This document shows, piece after piece, positions 5,853-9,151 of a stretch of DNA of 9,151 bases. The stretch lies in contig DAOVGJ010000125.1 of assembly GCA_030672465.1 (NCBI GenBank), positions 1 through 9,151 on the forward strand. The letters run 5' to 3'. Numbering within the stretch: position 1 is the stretch's first letter; each line of letters begins with the position of its first letter. Position numbers and translations under genes: made by a program. Under the pieces are notes generated by a model. That model saw nothing but the letters and a program-made list of their open reading frames with translations, did no database searches and had not been told where the DNA came from. The DNA comes from Pseudomonadota bacterium (GTDB lineage Bacteria; Desulfobacterota; BSN033; WVXP01; G020346125).

Positions 5853-5881
5853 TTGCTTTTTCGAAGAAAATTATTTATCAT
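5853..5881 (+). promoter_or_regulatory. sigma70-type promoter of the DUF4390-kinase unit
   Basis: TTGCTT (5853-5858), 17 bases, TATCAT (5876-5881). The -10 matches 5/6 and the -35 matches 3/6 at ideal spacing, in the AT-rich part of the 5713-5932 gap. The predicted start near 5888 gives a leader of about 45 bases before the ATG at 5933. Confidence 0.55.
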
Positions 5882-5932
5882 GGGGGTTAACTTCTGGAGG
5901 GCTTTCCTTTTTCCAAGTTTACGGGACAAGGG

Positions 5933-6487
5933 ATGAAGAGGAGTTTTATTTTCGCCGCTATAATCATTGCGTCCTTCGTTTCCAGCGAAGTTGCCTTTTC
6001 GGAGGAAGCCTCCATCGAAGGCCTGATCATAGAACTGAATGGGCAGATGGAGGTGAGCTTCTTCGTAACAAATTGCTATACGGAAAAGTTGGAAGAGGCG
6101 ATCCGGAGTGGTGTTCCCACAACGTTTACTTTCCGGATAAAGTTATATCTTGTGAGGAGTTTCTGGGTGGATAAAAAGGTGACCTCCCTTAAATTTAAAC
6201 ATAGTATTAAATATGACAATATAACAAAGGAATACCAGTTCCACTTTGAGGAGAACGACCATAGTCTTTCCGTCAAGGATTTCGAGAGGGCTAAGGAATT
6301 AATGGCTAAGGTAAACGGGGTCAAGATCTTACCGACGAATCGACTCGAAAAGGACCGAAAATATTACCTCGATGTTAAGGCGGAGGTCGACCCCGTTCGA
6401 TTGCCCTTCGGCCTGCAATATATCTTCTTCTTCCTCTCTTTTTGGGATGTGGAAACCGATTGGCTTAGGTACGAATTTACCTATTAG
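5933..6487 (+). CDS. secreted DUF4390 domain protein
   Basis: The 184-residue product starts with a typical signal peptide (MKRS, hydrophobic 5-17, likely cleavage after AFS at residue 23), so it should act in the periplasm or at the outer face of the inner membrane. The mature part is beta-rich. Its C-terminal PFGLQYIFFFLSFWDVETDW resembles the end of DUF4390 proteins, which are regularly encoded just before NtrY-type kinases. It is therefore probably functionally linked to the kinase, perhaps as a sensory accessory, but no biochemical role is established. The spacing to the kinase gene is 40 bases with no terminator. The ribosome-binding site is weak (GGGA 5923-5926). Family assignment is by recognition of the C-terminus and context. 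Confidence 0.8.
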   Translation: MKRSFIFAAIIIASFVSSEVAFSEEASIEGLIIELNGQMEVSFFVTNCYTEKLEEAIRSGVPTTFTFRIKLYLVRSFWVDKKVTSLKFKHSIKYDNITKEYQFHFEENDHSLSVKDFERAKELMAKVNGVKILPTNRLEKDRKYYLDVKAEVDPVRLPFGLQYIFFFLSFWDVETDWLRYEFTY

Positions 6488-6527
6488 ACTTTTTTCAGGG
6501 CATTGAGCCATTCAGTGGAGAAAGAGC

Positions 6528-8738
6528 ATGGTGGACCTTTATGGAGAAAGGGAGTCCAAGAAGCGGAGAAATGAATTCTACATCATCATGATCATCTCTC
6601 TGCTCATCGTCACCTTTACCTACTTTGAGATGCGGCTTCCCCAGGTGGGCGAGGGGATTCCCATCGCCCATAACATTATCGTCTTCAGCTTGATCAACAT
6701 CAATATTATCCTGTTGCTTTTGCTCATCTTTTTGGTCATCCGAAATCTGGTCAAACTGATTTTCGAGAGGAAACAGCGGATTTTAGGTGCGAAGCTGAGG
6801 ACGAAATTGGTGGCAGCCTTCGTCAGCCTTTCCCTGGTTCCAACCCTCTTGCTGTTTTTTGTGTCCGTTGGATTTATTACCAGCAGCATGGAGAAATGGT
6901 TCAGCGATCAGGTGGAGCATTCGCTACAGGGATCTCTAGAGGTTGCCCAGACATATTACCGCGATTTCGCCAACAACGCCATTTATTACGGGAGGCAGAT
7001 TAGCCGGAGTGTGTCGAAAAGGGATCTGGTTGATGGTAAAAAGATCGATGCGCTGAAGAAAATGATGGAGCGCAAGAGAATCGAATATAACTTGGGAATT
7101 GTCGAGATCTTTTCCAGGGAATTGAAGCAGGTTGCCATGGTAACCGATGCGGACATCCCGGATAATCCACTTCCCGAGACAAACAGGGAACTACTCGAGG
7201 AAAGCCTTAAGGGAAAAGAGGTTTCAAAGACCAGAGTCCTGGGAAGCGGGGAGCTTATTACGGGGGTCGTTCCCATCTATGCCTCCCCCCCTGGCAAGGG
7301 GGGAGTCATCGGGGCTGTTGTCACCAACTTCTACGTTCCCAAGAGTTTGGCGGCCAAGATGGTGGAGATTTCTAAGGCCTTTAGAGATTATAAGCACTTG
7401 AAAATCCTCAGGAAACCCATTAAATCGAGTTATCTGATGGCCCTCTTGATGGTAACCTTACTGATCATCTTTTCGGCAACATGGTTTGGATTCTATTTAG
7501 CCAAGGGGATAACGATTCCCATTCAACAGTTGGCGGAGGGAACGGAGAGGGTGGCAAGTGGTGATCTCGATTTCCACATTGATATCGCTGCGAAGGATGA
7601 AATTGGGAAGCTCGTCAATTCGTTCAACAAGATGACCCATGACCTAAAGGCAAGCAAGGATGAGTTGGAGAAGACCAATATCGATCTGGAACGGCGAAAG
7701 GAGTACATGGAGATTATTTTGAAAAGCATTGCTGCAGGGGTGATCTCCACCGATAAAGAAGGCAATATCAGCACCATCAATAAATCGGCAGAGCGGATGC
7801 TGGGTATTGAGGCGGATCGGGTTTTGGGAAGAAGGTATCGGGAAGTTTTGGACCCCGAATATCGGGAGGTAGCCAAGGAGTGGATTCGGGAGATCAATTC
7901 AACCCGGAAGGATACCATTGAAAAACAGGTTACCGTCAACTCTAAGGGGCAAACCCTCACCCTGTTAGTTCACATCACCGTCCTGAGAAGTGAAACGGGA
8001 AGCTTTATGGGGATCGTGGCCATCTTCGATGATCTGACCCAGTTGGTTAAGGCCCAGAGGGTTGCCGCATGGAGGGAGGTTGCCCGGAGAATCGCTCACG
8101 AGATCAAAAACCCCTTAACTCCCATTCAGCTTTCGGCCCAACGGTTGAGAAAACGCTATGGAGACAAGCTGACGGAGGATGGGGCGGTTTTCGATGAATG
8201 CACCAGAACCATCATGAAACAGACCGATGAACTCAAGGAGCTGGTTAACGAGTTCTCCAATTTCGCGAGGATGCCGGCGGCAAAGCCCACCCCCAATAAT
8301 TTGAGCGAGATCATCAGCGAGGTTTTACCCCTCTTCAAACAGGCCCATAAGGATATTAAATTCAAACATATCTCTCGTGATGGAATTCCCACCATGAATT
8401 TGGACCGAGATCAGATAAAGCGGGTAATGATCAACCTCTTCCAGAATGCAGTTTCGGCAATCGAAACCACCGGCAATGGAGGGGAGGTGACGGTGAGGAC
8501 TGACTACAATGATGAGCTTCAAATGGTCACCATCGAGGTCAGCGATACGGGGTGCGGTATTCCTGAGGAGGATAAATCAAGGCTGTTCGAGCCCTACTTT
8601 TCGACGAAGAAATCCGGAACGGGCCTGGGGCTTGCCATCGTGAATACCATCATATCGGATCATAATGGATATATACGGGTAAAGGATAACAAACCCAAGG
8701 GGACTAAATTCATTATCGAATTACCGGTGAAGGTATAA
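6528..8738 (+). CDS. ntrY: NtrY-type membrane sensor histidine kinase
   Basis: A 736-residue inner-membrane kinase. Three N-terminal membrane segments (about 17-35, 49-72, 94-118) precede a periplasmic sensing region (119-300), a fourth segment (301-324) and a HAMP domain (about 325-378, with PIQQLAEGTERVASGDLDF). A PAS domain (about 390-505) follows. The HisKA domain carries phospho-acceptor H524 in AHEIKNPLTP, and the ATPase domain carries N640 (NLFQNA), DTGCGIP (G1, D673), LFEPYFSTK (F) and GTGLGLAIV (G2, from 697). All catalytic elements are intact. Architecture and the NPLTPIQLSAQRL H-box are characteristic of NtrY, which in other bacteria phosphorylates the sigma54 activator NtrX and responds to nitrogen, redox or envelope state. 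The stimulus here is unknown. GGAGAAAG lies upstream of ATG 6528. The next gene is rseC, not ntrX. Confidence 0.92.
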   Translation: MVDLYGERESKKRRNEFYIIMIISLLIVTFTYFEMRLPQVGEGIPIAHNIIVFSLININIILLLLLIFLVIRNLVKLIFERKQRILGAKLRTKLVAAFVSLSLVPTLLLFFVSVGFITSSMEKWFSDQVEHSLQGSLEVAQTYYRDFANNAIYYGRQISRSVSKRDLVDGKKIDALKKMMERKRIEYNLGIVEIFSRELKQVAMVTDADIPDNPLPETNRELLEESLKGKEVSKTRVLGSGELITGVVPIYASPPGKGGVIGAVVTNFYVPKSLAAKMVEISKAFRDYKHLKILRKPIKSSYLMALLMVTLLIIFSATWFGFYLAKGITIPIQQLAEGTERVASGDLDFHIDIAAKDEIGKLVNSFNKMTHDLKASKDELEKTNIDLERRKEYMEIILKSIAAGVISTDKEGNISTINKSAERMLGIEADRVLGRRYREVLDPEYREVAKEWIREINSTRKDTIEKQVTVNSKGQTLTLLVHITVLRSETGSFMGIVAIFDDLTQLVKAQRVAAWREVARRIAHEIKNPLTPIQLSAQRLRKRYGDKLTEDGAVFDECTRTIMKQTDELKELVNEFSNFARMPAAKPTPNNLSEIISEVLPLFKQAHKDIKFKHISRDGIPTMNLDRDQIKRVMINLFQNAVSAIETTGNGGEVTVRTDYNDELQMVTIEVSDTGCGIPEEDKSRLFEPYFSTKKSGTGLGLAIVNTIISDHNGYIRVKDNKPKGTKFIIELPVKV

Positions 8739-8780
8739 GCGAGGCTCCACCCGGGCAAATATAAACCCTGAAAAATCAAA

Positions 8781-8809
8781 TAGATAGGACGCCGTTTTTG
8801 TGCTATAAT
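8781..8809 (+). promoter_or_regulatory. extended -10 promoter upstream of rseC
   Basis: A perfect TATAAT (8804-8809) carries the TGn extension (TGC, 8801-8803). TAGATA (8781-8786), 17 bases upstream, matches the -35 at 4/6. The predicted start near 8816 gives a leader of about 73 bases. It separates rseC and what follows from the kinase unit. Confidence 0.75.
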
Positions 8810-8888
8810 TTAAAGAAAGGAGTTTTCAAGCGAAGATCCATTCGAAGTGAGGAGGGGGAGCCAGAATAAACGAGAGGGTTTGTGGGGA

Positions 8889-9151
8889 ATGTTGGAAGAA
8901 GTAGGGGTTGTCGTAAGGGTTGAAGGGGAATTGGCCATAGTTAAGACGAAACGGAGCTCCATGTGTGATGGGTGTCACTCCGGCGGGTTTTGTAAGGCTT
9001 TGGGGGGAGGCTCGGATATGGAGATGGCGGCGAGAAATGAGGTGGGTGCACAGGCGGGGGATGAGGTTAGGATGACTGTCGCTTCCAAGACCTTTTTGAA
9101 GGCCTCTTTTTTGGTTTACATGGTGCCGGTAACGGCCCTCATTCTGGGCGC
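8889..9151 (+). CDS. rseC: RseC/MucC-family protein, N-terminal part (cut by window end)
   Basis: The first 87 codons of an inner-membrane protein of the SoxR-reducing system/sigmaE modulator family. MLEEVGVVVRVEGELAIV matches the family N-terminus. The cytoplasmic cysteine cluster reads CDGCHSGGFC (C26, C29, C35). The first membrane segment begins near residue 73 (FLVYMVPVTALI). E. coli RseC has an additional Cys about six residues before the cluster; here that place is K/T, so the metal or Fe-S site would have three of the four. The likely start is ATG 8889, with GAGGG at 8874-8878 and GGGG at 8884-8887. In many proteobacteria this gene precedes rnf/rsx electron-transport genes, but none is in view. 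Confidence 0.85.
   Translation, partial: MLEEVGVVVRVEGELAIVKTKRSSMCDGCHSGGFCKALGGGSDMEMAARNEVGAQAGDEVRMTVASKTFLKASFLVYMVPVTALILG

Noticed and set aside
5815..6174. 119-codon plus-strand frame
   Set aside because: It overlaps the DUF4390 gene in another frame and crosses its promoter. The DUF4390 frame has a signal peptide and a family-like C-terminus.
7523..7960. 145-codon minus-strand frame
   Set aside because: Antisense to the HAMP/PAS part of the histidine kinase; Ser/Leu-rich and without motifs.
8739..8803. Terminator after the kinase gene
   Set aside because: I looked for a GC-rich hairpin with a T tract and found none, so read-through into rseC cannot be excluded.

Overview
The window is dense chromosomal sequence from a Gram-negative bacterium. 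The best guess is a deltaproteobacterial (Desulfobacterota-type) lineage. The grounds are the gene content (a DUF4390 protein beside an NtrY-type sensor kinase, an RseC homologue, a coiled-coil zinc-ribbon protein beside RNase HI and a class A RNase P RNA), the Gram-negative type envelope proteins and the moderate GC content. This is inferred from gene content only, since no search could be run. I see no insertion sequence, CRISPR array, integrase or phage gene. Most of the window is housekeeping.

Left part (1-1952, + strand): a strong sigma70-like promoter drives a tRNA with anticodon CAT. A structured leader and a perfect intrinsic terminator follow, then a C4 zinc-ribbon coiled-coil gene, an RNase HI-family gene and the RNase P RNA gene (rnpB). 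The end of the RNase HI gene runs into the P1 helix of rnpB. A possible 34-codon leader ORF spans the terminator, and its stop codon overlaps the TTG start of the zinc-ribbon gene, an attenuator-like layout. The group is RNA-centred: tRNA, tRNA 5'-end maturation, RNA:DNA hybrid removal and a putative RNA- or ribosome-associated zinc-ribbon protein.

Middle part (2174-5712, - strand): clpB (disaggregase), preceded by a heat-shock-like promoter that overlaps a perfect inverted repeat, and upstream of it a FabG-like short-chain dehydrogenase/reductase. The 1953-2173 gap between rnpB and clpB, where the two converge, holds no recognisable gene.

Right part (5713-9151, + strand): a 220-bp divergent promoter region, then a two-gene unit of a secreted DUF4390 protein and a 736-residue membrane histidine kinase of the NtrY type. 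Its usual partner NtrX is not found immediately downstream. After it comes an extended -10 promoter and the first 87 codons of an RseC/MucC-family gene cut by the window end.

The least expected signals are non-coding: the leader/attenuator at 143-267, the enlarged arm in rnpB, the RNase HI/rnpB overlap, and the inverted repeat at the clpB promoter.
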